50,138 bases of DNA from Hyphomicrobiales bacterium (GTDB lineage: Bacteria; Pseudomonadota; Alphaproteobacteria; Rhizobiales; Xanthobacteraceae), in NCBI GenBank assembly GCA_017305555.1, contig JAFKKM010000043.1:1-50138 (forward strand). Direction: 5' to 3'. Below, piece after piece: positions 1 to 7,288 of this stretch (positions are counted from its first letter, which is position 1; each line of letters opens with the position of its first letter). The translations under genes and the position numbers were made by a program. The notes beneath the pieces are model-generated. The model made no database searches. It saw nothing but the letters and a program-made list of their open reading frames with translations, and was not told the DNA's origin.

Positions 1-157
1 CCTGGATCGGCGCACCGGCCGCGATGGTCGAAGCATCCGGATTCATTTGTGAAATCAGCGGCCAGACGAAAGCTGCCGCACCTACCGCGGCAGCCGCTCC
101 CGTAGCCACATAAAGGAAATCACGGCGTGTCGGATCCGCCGAAGACGCTGTCGTCAC
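1..157 (-). CDS. petA: Ubiquinol-cytochrome c reductase iron-sulfur subunit (Rieske protein), N-terminal part
   Basis: This is the first 52 codons of a gene that runs off the left edge. The start is read as GTG at 157, preceded by an AGGAGAG ribosome binding site about 12 bases upstream. The N-terminus carries a twin-arginine type motif (TRRDFLYVA) followed by an Ala-rich hydrophobic helix and FVWPLISQMNPDA, which matches the membrane anchor of alphaproteobacterial Rieske subunits. The family holds a 2Fe-2S cluster and passes electrons from ubiquinol to cytochrome c1 in the bc1 complex; the protein is Tat-exported. The cluster-binding domain lies outside the window, so the call rests on the anchor sequence only. 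An Irr-box-like palindrome lies upstream at 299-315. Confidence 0.88.
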   Translation of the reverse strand, partial: MTTASSADPTRRDFLYVATGAAAAVGAAAFVWPLISQMNPDASTIAAGAPIQ

Positions 158-298
158 GATTCCAAACCCTTTCTCTCCTGCAACCAGCCCCCTATCCCGG
201 AAAGCGCCGCAAAAGCGGCCGGGACGGACTGCCGGCGCCCGCGACCCCCGCGGCGGCAGAATGACCACATATCCCGCCCGAACGGGCAGCACACACAG

Positions 299-315
299 TC
301 CAGAATCGTTCTATT
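299..315. promoter_or_regulatory. Possible Irr (ICE-like) box between petA and trmL
   Basis: The core AGAA-TCG-TTCT (302-312) is a perfect inverted repeat with a 3-base spacer, the geometry of the rhizobial iron control element TTTAGAA-N3-TTCTAAA. The outer bases match poorly (10 of 14 defined positions agree). It lies about 140 bases upstream of the petA start. Regulation of a haem/Fe-S respiratory complex by Irr would make sense, but this is inference from a short motif. Confidence 0.3.
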
Positions 316-434
316 GGCACCCTTGCCGATGGAGCGCAAGCCCGCTATCGGCTGAGCCGCGTGCAATGCACGAAAACCGCTGAATCCGGCGAATGATTTC
401 CGTCGTTTCAGCGGTCCTGAAAGGACAACGACCC

Positions 435-905
435 ATGCAGATCGCGCTCTATCAGCCCGACATTCCGCAGAACACCGGAACGATTCTGCGGCTGTGCGCC
501 TGCCTCAAGGTCGACGCCCACATTATCGAACCCGCCGGCTTCCCGATTTCGGACCGCCACTTCCGCCGTTCCGGCATGGATTACCTCGACCAGGTCAACA
601 TCGCCCGGCACGATTCCTGGGCCAAATTCGAGGACTGGCGCGCAGCGTCGGGCGCGCGACTACTGCTGTTCACCACCAAAGGGAGCCGTTCCTACCTTGA
701 TCAAGGCTATCAGCCGACCGATATCCTCCTTTTCGGGCGGGAAAGCGCTGGAGTCCCCGAGGCCGTCGCGGAGGCGGCCGACGCCCGGCTGCTGATCCCG
801 ATCGCGCCGGGACTGCGCTCGCTCAATGTCGCCATGGCGGCGGCGATGGCCGTGGGCGAAGCGCTGCGCCAGACCGAACCGACCATGCTGGAGACCAGCC
901 GGTGA
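435..905 (+). CDS. trmL: tRNA (cytidine(34)-2'-O)-methyltransferase TrmL
   Basis: A 156-residue SPOUT-class RNA methyltransferase. The family 2'-O-methylates the wobble base (C34 or cmnm5U34) of the two tRNA-Leu isoacceptors using S-adenosylmethionine. The protein begins MQIALYQPDIPQNTGTILR, the typical TrmL N-terminus, and the C-terminal half carries the knot motifs LLFGRESAGVPE and LRSLNVAMAAAMAVGEAL that form the SAM site. I chose the ATG at 435 over the upstream in-frame ATG at 393 because it matches family starts and follows a GAAAGGACAA stretch. The stop TGA overlaps the GTG start of queE by 4 bases, so the two are probably translationally coupled. Confidence 0.93.
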   Translation: MQIALYQPDIPQNTGTILRLCACLKVDAHIIEPAGFPISDRHFRRSGMDYLDQVNIARHDSWAKFEDWRAASGARLLLFTTKGSRSYLDQGYQPTDILLFGRESAGVPEAVAEAADARLLIPIAPGLRSLNVAMAAAMAVGEALRQTEPTMLETSR

Positions 906-1531
906 GCTATGCCGTCAAGGAAATCTTCCTGACTTTACAAGGCGAAGGCGCCCATGCCGGCCGCGCCGCGGTGTTCTGCCGCTTCTCGGGCTGCAACCTG
1001 TGGAGCGGCCGCGAGGAAGACCGCGCAGGAGCCGTCTGCACCTTCTGCGACACCGATTTCGTCGGCATGGACGGCACGCTGGGCGGGCGCTATGGCACGG
1101 CCGACGATCTGGCGGCGACCGTTGCCGCGCAATGGACTGGCGCGGGCGAGCGCTATGTGGTGTTGACCGGAGGCGAGCCGCTGTTGCAGGTAGACGACAC
1201 GCTGGTCGCGGCGCTGCACGCGCAGGGTTTCACCATCGCCATCGAAACCAACGGCACGCTTGATCCGCCGGAGGGCATCGACTGGATTTGCGTCAGCCCG
1301 AAAGCCGGCGCGAGTTTGCGGATTCGCAAAGGTCACGAACTCAAACTGGTCTATCCGCAGGCAGAGAACCGGCCGGAGAATTTCGCGAATCTCGCTTTCG
1401 AGCGCTTCTCGTTGCAGCCGCTCGATGGCCCGGATGTCGTGGAGAACACCGCGCGGGCGATCGATTACTGTCTGCGTCATCCGCAATGGCGGCTGAGCGT
1501 GCAGACGCACAAGACGCTGGGGATCAGGTAG
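902..1531 (+). CDS. queE: 7-carboxy-7-deazaguanine synthase QueE (radical SAM)
   Basis: A 209-residue radical SAM enzyme that converts 6-carboxy-tetrahydropterin to 7-carboxy-7-deazaguanine, the ring-contraction step of queuosine biosynthesis. The start is GTG, overlapping the trmL stop. The N-terminus has FLTLQGEG, then Cys31, Cys46 and Cys49 in a CX14CX2C pattern (ending CTFCDTDF). This is the expanded cluster motif known in one QueE subgroup rather than the usual CX3CX2C. VLTGGEPLLQ (SAM-binding GGE motif) and ETNGT follow. queD lies just downstream after a repeat element, so the products of the two genes act in consecutive steps. Confidence 0.94.
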   Translation: MSYAVKEIFLTLQGEGAHAGRAAVFCRFSGCNLWSGREEDRAGAVCTFCDTDFVGMDGTLGGRYGTADDLAATVAAQWTGAGERYVVLTGGEPLLQVDDTLVAALHAQGFTIAIETNGTLDPPEGIDWICVSPKAGASLRIRKGHELKLVYPQAENRPENFANLAFERFSLQPLDGPDVVENTARAIDYCLRHPQWRLSVQTHKTLGIR

Positions 1532-1540
1532 GGCTACATC

Positions 1541-1624
1541 GCTATTGCGAGCGAAGCGAAACAATCCAGAGGGCCACAGAACAAGGGCTGGATTGCTTCG
1601 GAGCTCACGCTCCTCGCAATGACG
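1541..1624. repeat. Palindromic intergenic repeat, ATTGCGAG type (copy 1)
   Basis: The left arm TTGCGAGCGAAGCGAA..CAATCCA is matched as an inverted repeat by TGGATTGCTTCGGAG..CTCGCAA on the right, around a short A/G-rich loop. It lies between queE and queD. Repeats of this type are common in Bradyrhizobium-group genomes. It differs in sequence from the CGTCATG-type copies elsewhere in the window but shares the long hairpin architecture. Confidence 0.7.
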
Positions 1625-1646
1625 AAGGCAGGAGTAAAGCGAAACC

Positions 1647-2018
1647 ATGTGGGAATTGACCAAGTCGTTTCATTTCGAGGCCGCGCACGCGCTGCCGGGG
1701 ACGACGCTGGGCGAAGCAAGCCAGGAAATCCACGGCCACTCCTTCCGCGCCGAAGTGGCGATCCGCGGCACGCCCGACCCCGCGACCGGAATGCTGCTCG
1801 ATCTCGGCTTGCTGGAGCGTGCGCTCGGCGACGTCCGCAAGACGCTCGACCACAAGTTTCTCAACAACGTCGAGGCGCTCGGCGCGCCGACGCTGGAGAA
1901 CATCACGCGCTTCATCTGGGAGCGTGTGCAGCACGCGGGCACCGTTACCCGCGTCAGCGTCTATCGCGACAGTTGCCAGGAATCCTGCACCTACTTTGGG
2001 CCGCAACAACCCACGTAA
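1647..2018 (+). CDS. queD: 6-carboxy-tetrahydropterin synthase family protein QueD
   Basis: A 123-residue member of the PTPS/QueD family, which makes 6-carboxy-5,6,7,8-tetrahydropterin from dihydroneopterin triphosphate for queuosine synthesis. Visible features are FHFEAAHAL with the first zinc-ligand His (His14), EIHGHSF with the other two zinc ligands (His29, His31), and TLDHKFLNN with the catalytic Asp-His pair. Unusually, the catalytic Cys normally four residues before HGH is Ser25, and the substrate-binding Glu near the C-terminus looks replaced by Asp (RDSCQESCTY). Adjacency to queE supports the QueD assignment despite these changes. The start ATG at 1647 begins MWELTKSF. Confidence 0.87.
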   Translation: MWELTKSFHFEAAHALPGTTLGEASQEIHGHSFRAEVAIRGTPDPATGMLLDLGLLERALGDVRKTLDHKFLNNVEALGAPTLENITRFIWERVQHAGTVTRVSVYRDSCQESCTYFGPQQPT

Positions 2019-2067
2019 CCACTTTGAGATTCTGGCTGGAAATGTAACGCGCAATAGTGAGCAAAGC

Positions 2068-2158
2068 CGTCATGCCCGGCCTTGTGCCGGGCATCCACGT
2101 CCTTTCTGAAATTCAGCAAGAGAGGACGTGGGTGGCCGGGACAAGCCCGGCCAAGACG
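2068..2158. repeat. Palindromic intergenic repeat, GCCCGGC type (copy 2)
   Basis: Two hairpin-forming arms (CATGCCCGGCCTTGTGCC.. and ..GGCCGGGACAAGCCCGGCC) are joined by an A-rich loop. The whole unit begins CGTCATG and ends near AAGACG. It lies between queD and hemF. Confidence 0.8.
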
Positions 2159-2210
2159 GAAATGAGCGTTTTCTATCTTACAATGACGCAGCAAAGACCA
2201 GGAGCCGCGC

Positions 2211-3098
2211 ATGGATGTTTCCCTCATCGACCATCACAAATCCTCCGCCCGCACCTGGTTCGAATCCCTGCGCGACCAGATATGCGCGGCCTTCGAGCGC
2301 CTTGAGGACGAGGCGCCCCCGTCGCTGTATCCCGGCACCGCGGGACGCTTCGTCCGCACCCCGTGGGACCGCACCGATCACACCGGCCAACCGGGTGGCG
2401 GCGGCGTGATGTCAGTGATGCGCGGCCGGTTGTTCGAGAAAGTCGGCGTGCATTGCTCAACGGTGCATGGCGAGTTCGCGCCGGAGTTTCGCGCGCAAAT
2501 TCCCGGCGCGAGCGACGATCCCCGCTTCTGGGCTTCCGGCATTTCGCTGATCGCGCACATGCACAATCCGAACGTGCCGGCGGTACACATGAACACGCGC
2601 TTCGTGGTGACGACGAAAGCATGGTTCGGCGGCGGCGCCGATCTGACGCCGGTGCTCGACCGCCGGCGCACGCAGGAGGACGCCGACACGCAGGCGTTTC
2701 ACGCCGCGATGAAGGACGCGTGCGACGCCCACGCGAAAATCGCGCCCTACGACAAGTACAAGACATGGTGCGACGAGTATTTCTATCTGCCGCACCGCAA
2801 GGAAGCACGCGGCATCGGCGGCATCTTCTATGACTGGCACGATTCTGGCGACTGGGACGCCGATCTTGCATTCACGCAGGACGTCGGCCGCGCTTTTCTA
2901 AAGATCTATCCCGACCTGGTACGCCGCAATTTCAATGCCGCGTGGACACTGGCGGATCGTGAAGAACAACTCATCCGCCGCGGCCGCTATGTCGAATTCA
3001 ATCTGCTCTACGATCGCGGCACCATCTTCGGTCTCAAGACCGGCGGCAATGTCGATTCCATTCTGTCGTCGATGCCGCCCGAGGTGAAGTGGCCGTAA
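2211..3098 (+). CDS. hemF: Oxygen-dependent coproporphyrinogen-III oxidase
   Basis: A 295-residue HemF, which oxidatively decarboxylates coproporphyrinogen III to protoporphyrinogen IX in haem synthesis, using O2 and no cofactor. Family signatures are clear: GGGADLTPV in the middle, then [19 protein letters not shown], and the C-terminal [20 protein letters not shown]. Length equals the usual family length of about 300. The ATG at 2211 follows AGGAG with suitable spacing. The gene stands alone between two palindromic repeats. No FnrN/CrtJ-type operator was recognised upstream. Confidence 0.97.
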   Translation: MDVSLIDHHKSSARTWFESLRDQICAAFERLEDEAPPSLYPGTAGRFVRTPWDRTDHTGQPGGGGVMSVMRGRLFEKVGVHCSTVHGEFAPEFRAQIPGASDDPRFWASGISLIAHMHNPNVPAVHMNTRFVVTTKAWFGGGADLTPVLDRRRTQEDADTQAFHAAMKDACDAHAKIAPYDKYKTWCDEYFYLPHRKEARGIGGIFYDWHDSGDWDADLAFTQDVGRAFLKIYPDLVRRNFNAAWTLADREEQLIRRGRYVEFNLLYDRGTIFGLKTGGNVDSILSSMPPEVKWP

Positions 3099-3146
3099 CG
3101 CTCCGTACTTGAGCATTTTATGTTCTGACGGATGTGTCAGAAGGCG

Positions 3147-3259
3147 CCATTGCCGGGCTTGACCCGCCTGCGGGGCCGAAACCCCTTCGGCGCGGCGAAG
3201 GCCCGGCAATCCATCATTTTTGAAGAAGATGGATACGCGGATCAAGTCCGCGCATGACG
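3147..3259. repeat. Palindromic intergenic repeat, hybrid TTGCCGGG / CGCGGA type (copy 3)
   Basis: The left part (CATTGCCGGGCTTGACCC..GGCCCGGCAATCC) and the right part (GGATACGCGGATCAAG..GTCCGCGCATGACG) are separate hairpins joined by ATCATTTTTGAAGAAGA. The left hairpin has an additional GC-rich insert (about 3165-3205). It lies between the convergent hemF and cca genes. Confidence 0.75.
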
Positions 3260-3288
3260 AGGGATGATCTCGTCAAAAGCGAAAATCG

Positions 3289-4545
3289 CTACAGCTTGTG
3301 ATCGCGTGCGAACCGCGCGGCGGTTTGCTCGGCAATCGCATCGAGCGCATCGGCATCGTTCGGAAATCCCGCCGCGAGCCATGCATCTTCGGCGAGCGAT
3401 AGAACGTGTCCGAGCGCCGGCCCTTCCGCAAAACCGCGCGCGATGAAATCCGACGCTTTCAGCGGAAACACCGGAATCGGCCAGCGATCCGGCAATGCAA
3501 TGAGCCGCTGCCAATAGGTCGGATCAGCGCCCAGCCCCGCCCTCGCCCAGGCCAGCATGACACGATCGCGAAACCGCGCCGCGCCGAGACGATACAGCCG
3601 CTTTTGCGCGGTTGCCTCGTCCATTCCGGCGAGCCGCCACCAGCGATGTCCCATCGAATCCAGCATCTTGGCTTCGCCGTTCGACAATCGCAGCCGCGCA
3701 CCCAATCGCCGGGCATCTTCGGTCACGGCCACGGCCAGCGCGCCGAGCCGCAGCATCGCATTGGCTTCAAGTCCGCGCCGCCGCTCGATCTCGATCATTG
3801 CGGCGAGCGTTGCTGGATAGGCGACGCCGATCAGGATCGGCAGCAGCAGGCCGCCGTCGCGCATCGCCACCACCGCGTCCAGCGCATTCTCGGCAACCAG
3901 CAGCTTGCGCATTTCCATGCCGATGCGTTCGGCAGAGAGTTGCGACAATCCAGCGCGGCCGCGAATGCAGGCGAGATAACCGTCACGGTCGAGCGCGCCA
4001 ACACCATACGCGGCCGAAAAGCGGAAGAAGCGCAGGATGCGTAGATAGTCTTCCGCGATACGCCGGTCCGGGTCGCCGATGAAGCGCACGCGCCGCTGCG
4101 CAATGTCGGCAAGACCGCCGACATGATCGTGGATCACGCCGGCCGCGTCCACCGAAAGCCCGTTGATGGTGAAGTCGCGCCGCTCCGCATCGACGCGCCA
4201 GTCGCGCCCGAACGCGACGGTCGCCTTGCGGCCGAAGGTCTCGACATCCTCGCGCAGCGTGGTGACTTCGAACGGTTGACCGTCCACGACCAACGTCACG
4301 GTGCCGTGCGCGATGCCGGTCGGCACGCTCTTGATCCGCGCCGCCACTGCGCGACGAACGACTTCCTCCGGCACGGCCGTCGTGGCGACGTCGATATCGC
4401 CCGGCGGCAGCCGCAACAGCGCGTTGCGCACCGCGCCGCCGACCACGCGGGCCTCCTCGCCGTCGGCATTGAGCAACGCCAGCACGCGCGCAGCAGACCC
4501 GGAGGTCAGCCACGGTGCGTCGTGAAGCGTTGCCGTCTCGGTCAT
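3289..4545 (-). CDS. cca: CCA tRNA nucleotidyltransferase (class II, poly(A) polymerase family)
   Basis: A 418-residue class II nucleotidyltransferase that adds or repairs the 3'-CCA end of tRNAs. The N-terminal head has VVGGAVRNALLRLPPGDIDVAT with the metal-binding Asp50 and Asp52, followed by RRDFTINGLSVD and RILRFFRFSAAYG (neck, RRxxxExxR-like region). No HD domain is visible; the C-terminal half is the helical tail typical of alphaproteobacterial members. The start ATG overlaps the DUF6111 stop in an ATGA junction, so it is the last gene of a four-gene operon that begins at 6089. Confidence 0.92.
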   Translation of the reverse strand: MTETATLHDAPWLTSGSAARVLALLNADGEEARVVGGAVRNALLRLPPGDIDVATTAVPEEVVRRAVAARIKSVPTGIAHGTVTLVVDGQPFEVTTLREDVETFGRKATVAFGRDWRVDAERRDFTINGLSVDAAGVIHDHVGGLADIAQRRVRFIGDPDRRIAEDYLRILRFFRFSAAYGVGALDRDGYLACIRGRAGLSQLSAERIGMEMRKLLVAENALDAVVAMRDGGLLLPILIGVAYPATLAAMIEIERRRGLEANAMLRLGALAVAVTEDARRLGARLRLSNGEAKMLDSMGHRWWRLAGMDEATAQKRLYRLGAARFRDRVMLAWARAGLGADPTYWQRLIALPDRWPIPVFPLKASDFIARGFAEGPALGHVLSLAEDAWLAAGFPNDADALDAIAEQTAARFARDHKL

Positions 4546-4805
4546 TTTTCGACTCCGGGCACCAGCTTGCCGTTTTCCATATGCGCGGGCACGTAAGTCG
4601 ACTTCGGCGGTGCACCGGAGAAATGCGCCAGCAGAACAAGGCTGAGAATGGTGAGCAGGAATGCGCCGATCGCCAGCCTCACCACAATATGCAGTGGCCA
4701 GGAATTTGGAGCGAATATGCCGGAACGTGTTGCAAGCAGATAGGCCGCATAGATCGCGAACGGAATCAGAAAAATTCCGACTTCAGTTAGAACCGGACGG
4801 ATCAT
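4542..4805 (-). CDS. DUF6111 family small membrane protein
   Basis: An 87-residue protein with two predicted transmembrane helices (about residues 7-27 and 38-60) and a short polar C-terminus ending HMENGKLVPGVEK. It matches, from memory, the DUF6111 family of Rhizobiales, which has no known function. Both ends overlap neighbours by 4 bases (ATGA with the NUDIX gene upstream and with cca downstream), so it is almost certainly co-translated with them. The conserved linkage to a CCA enzyme and a CoA pyrophosphatase gives no clear functional hint. Confidence 0.85.
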   Translation of the reverse strand: MIRPVLTEVGIFLIPFAIYAAYLLATRSGIFAPNSWPLHIVVRLAIGAFLLTILSLVLLAHFSGAPPKSTYVPAHMENGKLVPGVEK

Positions 4806-5479
4806 GGCAAATAGATTCGCTCATAGAGAACCCGCAAAATACCCGCGGTCGCACCCCAAATATAACGCTCGGCGAACGGCATTGCGTAGAATGAACGCTC
4901 CATACCGCGAAATTCCCGGCTGTGAATCTGATGATTCTCCGGGTTCATCAAAAATGCCAACGGCACCTCGAACGCATCGTCCACCTCGCCGGCGTTGATA
5001 TGCAGTTCGAAGCCGGGCTTGACCCGCGCCAAGGTCGGCAGGATGCGGAAACCCAATCCGGTTGCATAAAGATCGAGATAGCCGATCGGCTCGATGAAAT
5101 TGCGTTCGAGCCCGACCTCCTCATGCGCCTCGCGCAGCGCCGCGTCGAGCGGCGAGCGATCGGTCGGATCGATCTTGCCGCCGGGAAACGAAATCTGTCC
5201 GGCGTGGCTGGAGAGATGCGGCGAGCGCTGGGTCAGCAGCACCGTCGGTTCGTCGCGCTCCACGATCGGGATTAGCACCGCCGCCGGACGCACCGGGTTT
5301 TCCTCGGCGATGATCTTCCACATCCGGTCGGTGCCCTCGTCGCCGCTGGTGGGGACGATGTTGGGATCGGTCAATCCGGCGGGAACGTTGAAATTCAGTC
5401 GTTCCTGCGCCCGATGGAAAAATTCATCGGAGCCCAGTTTGGTCACGGCCGGCTGCGCCGCCAGTATCGATTCAGTCAA
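4802..5479 (-). CDS. CoA pyrophosphatase, NUDIX hydrolase
   Basis: A 225-residue NUDIX hydrolase. It shows the CoA-pyrophosphatase signature LLTQRSPHLSSHAGQISFPGG (about residues 81-101, interrupted here only by normal variation) running directly into the NUDIX box with ALREAHEEVGLE (113-125). The family splits CoA and derivatives into 3',5'-ADP and 4'-phosphopantetheine. The start codon is TTG at 5479, overlapping the end of the DUF1285 gene by 8 bases and preceded by a GAGG/AGGG ribosome-binding stretch; no better ATG exists near the family start. Downstream it overlaps the DUF6111 gene by 4 bases. Confidence 0.9.
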   Translation of the reverse strand: MTESILAAQPAVTKLGSDEFFHRAQERLNFNVPAGLTDPNIVPTSGDEGTDRMWKIIAEENPVRPAAVLIPIVERDEPTVLLTQRSPHLSSHAGQISFPGGKIDPTDRSPLDAALREAHEEVGLERNFIEPIGYLDLYATGLGFRILPTLARVKPGFELHINAGEVDDAFEVPLAFLMNPENHQIHSREFRGMERSFYAMPFAERYIWGATAGILRVLYERIYLP

Positions 5480-6089
5480 TGGGCGCCCTCACCTCGTCCG
5501 CATCCGCCATTTTGAAGAACTCGCCGGCGGAGACAACCCCAAACATCGCGCGGCCATCAATCATCCGCTCCTCGCCAAGCTCAACCAGATCGTAATAGAG
5601 CGCCCGCGTCACTTTGGCCCACAGGTCGGCGCGCACGTGAAGATACGGCATCAAGCCGTCATCCGGCGCGCGCTCGAACCGCAGCGGATGCGCGGCATCG
5701 CAGGCGACCCAATCGTCGACATTGGTGCGAAATTGCAACCGCCGCCCGTCCTCGCCGGTTTCGACACGCATCTCGACCGCGACGAACGGCGCGTCGTCGA
5801 CCTGAATGCCGACCTTCTCCACCGGTGTCACGAGAAAGTGCTTGCCGTCTTCACGCTTCAGGATGGTGGAGAACAGCCGCACCAGCGCCGGGCGACCGAT
5901 CGGCGTTCCGAGATAGAACCAGGTGCCGTCGCGGGCGATGCGCATGTCGAGATCGCCGCAAAACGGCGGATTCCACAGATGCACCGGCGGCAACCCCTTC
6001 GCCTTGGACGCCTGACCCGCAACGGCGGCATTCGCAGCAGAGGTCAGCCCGTCGAGGCTGCGGTTTGCGGTCTGCCCTTGCTTCGCCAT
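5472..6089 (-). CDS. DUF1285 domain-containing protein
   Basis: A 205-residue cytosolic protein that matches the DUF1285 family: a conserved block LPPVHLWNPPFCGDLDMRI followed by DGTWFYLGTPIGRPALVRLFSTIL. Structures of the family show two small beta-rich domains, but no biochemical role is established. It is the first gene of the operon DUF1285 - NUDIX - DUF6111 - cca and overlaps the next gene by 8 bases. It is transcribed divergently from the moxR operon across a 194-base region. Confidence 0.88.
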   Translation of the reverse strand: MAKQGQTANRSLDGLTSAANAAVAGQASKAKGLPPVHLWNPPFCGDLDMRIARDGTWFYLGTPIGRPALVRLFSTILKREDGKHFLVTPVEKVGIQVDDAPFVAVEMRVETGEDGRRLQFRTNVDDWVACDAAHPLRFERAPDDGLMPYLHVRADLWAKVTRALYYDLVELGEERMIDGRAMFGVVSAGEFFKMADADEVRAPID

Positions 6090-6253
6090 GGTTTACCCCG
6101 AGGTTGTTCCTGTCGGCTGCGGCTCGCCGGAACGTGATCCGGCTGCCACTCTTGTCTCCCGATAATATGGGGATAGTTCGATTCAAGAAATACGTGGCGT
6201 GGCCTGACGTTTAGCATGGTATTGAACGGCATCGGGGCGATTGCCGCGACAAC

Positions 6254-6270
6254 CCGGAATCGCATTCCGG
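6254..6270. promoter_or_regulatory. Palindrome in the leader of the moxR operon
   Basis: CCGGAAT-CGC-ATTCCGG is a perfect 7-base inverted repeat ending only a few bases before the AAGGAGAG ribosome binding site of the moxR gene. It could be a protein operator or an mRNA hairpin next to the ribosome binding site. The regulator is unknown. Confidence 0.35.
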
Positions 6271-6283
6271 CAAGGAGAGACGG

Positions 6284-7288
6284 ATGGCTGGCGCGGACGG
6301 TGTCGAGAAGCTTGAAGACGTGATCGTGCGGTCGGCGGAACAACTCGCGGGCAACATCCGCGCCGCGAAGACCGCGATTTCCAGCGTGATCTTCGGCCAG
6401 GAACGCGTCATCGATAACACGCTGGTGACGATCCTGTCCGGCGGCCATGCATTGCTGATCGGCGTCCCCGGCCTCGCCAAGACCAAACTGGTGGAAACGC
6501 TGGGCGTCACGCTCGGACTGGATGCCAAACGCATCCAGTTCACGCCGGACCTGATGCCGTCCGATATTCTTGGCGCCGAAGTGCTCGACGAGAGCGGCGG
6601 CGGGCGACGCTCGTTCCGTTTCATCGCAGGTCCGGTGTTTGCGCAACTCTTGATGGCCGACGAAATCAACCGCGCCAGCCCGCGCACGCAATCGGCACTG
6701 TTGCAGGCGATGCAGGAGCAGCACATCACGGTGGCCGGCGCGCGGCACGACCTGCCGAAGCCGTTCCATGTGCTCGCCACGCAAAACCCGCTGGAACAGG
6801 AAGGCACCTATCCGCTGCCGGAAGCGCAGCTCGACCGCTTCCTGATGGAGATCAACGTCGATTATCCGGATCGCGACGCCGAGCGGCGCATCCTGTTCGA
6901 AACCACCGGCGCGGACGAAGCCGCCGCCAAGGCCGCCATGACCGTCGAGGACCTGATCGCCGCGCAACGGCTGGTACGGCGGCTGCCGGTCGGCGATTCC
7001 GTGGTGGAAGCAATTTTGTCTCTGGTCCGTTCGGCCCGTCCCGGCCCGGACAGCGGTGACCTCGGCGCGCTAATCGCCTGGGGCCCCGGCCCGCGCGCCA
7101 GCCAGGCGCTGATGCTGGCGGTGCGCGCCCGCGCGCTGCTCGACGGCCGCCTCGCGCCATCGATTGACGACGTGCTCGACCTCGCCGAGCCGGTGCTGAA
7201 GCATCGCATGGCGCTGACCTTCGCGGCGCGCGCCGAAGGCCGCACCATTTCCGACGTGATCGGACAACTGAAAACGCGGATCGGCTGA
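6284..7288 (+). CDS. MoxR-family AAA+ ATPase
   Basis: A 334-residue MoxR-type AAA+ ATPase. Walker A is GVPGLAKT (residues 60-67), Walker B is LLMADE (122-127), followed by NRASPRTQSALLQAMQE, LATQNPLEQEGTYPLPEAQLDRF (sensor 1 and Arg-finger region, about 160-190) and a C-terminal helical lid. Family members act as chaperones that mature vWA-domain partner proteins, usually encoded next door. Here the next gene encodes a DUF58 protein and its ATG lies on the last base of this stop codon (TGATG), so the pair is coupled. The ribosome binding site AAGGAGAG precedes the ATG. Confidence 0.95.
   Translation: MAGADGVEKLEDVIVRSAEQLAGNIRAAKTAISSVIFGQERVIDNTLVTILSGGHALLIGVPGLAKTKLVETLGVTLGLDAKRIQFTPDLMPSDILGAEVLDESGGGRRSFRFIAGPVFAQLLMADEINRASPRTQSALLQAMQEQHITVAGARHDLPKPFHVLATQNPLEQEGTYPLPEAQLDRFLMEINVDYPDRDAERRILFETTGADEAAAKAAMTVEDLIAAQRLVRRLPVGDSVVEAILSLVRSARPGPDSGDLGALIAWGPGPRASQALMLAVRARALLDGRLAPSIDDVLDLAEPVLKHRMALTFAARAEGRTISDVIGQLKTRIG

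Noticed and set aside
826-1663. Long Arg-rich frames on both strands overlapping trmL, queE and queD
   Set aside because: They are frame shadows of clear genes in high-GC DNA; Arg/Ala/Pro-rich and with no family match.
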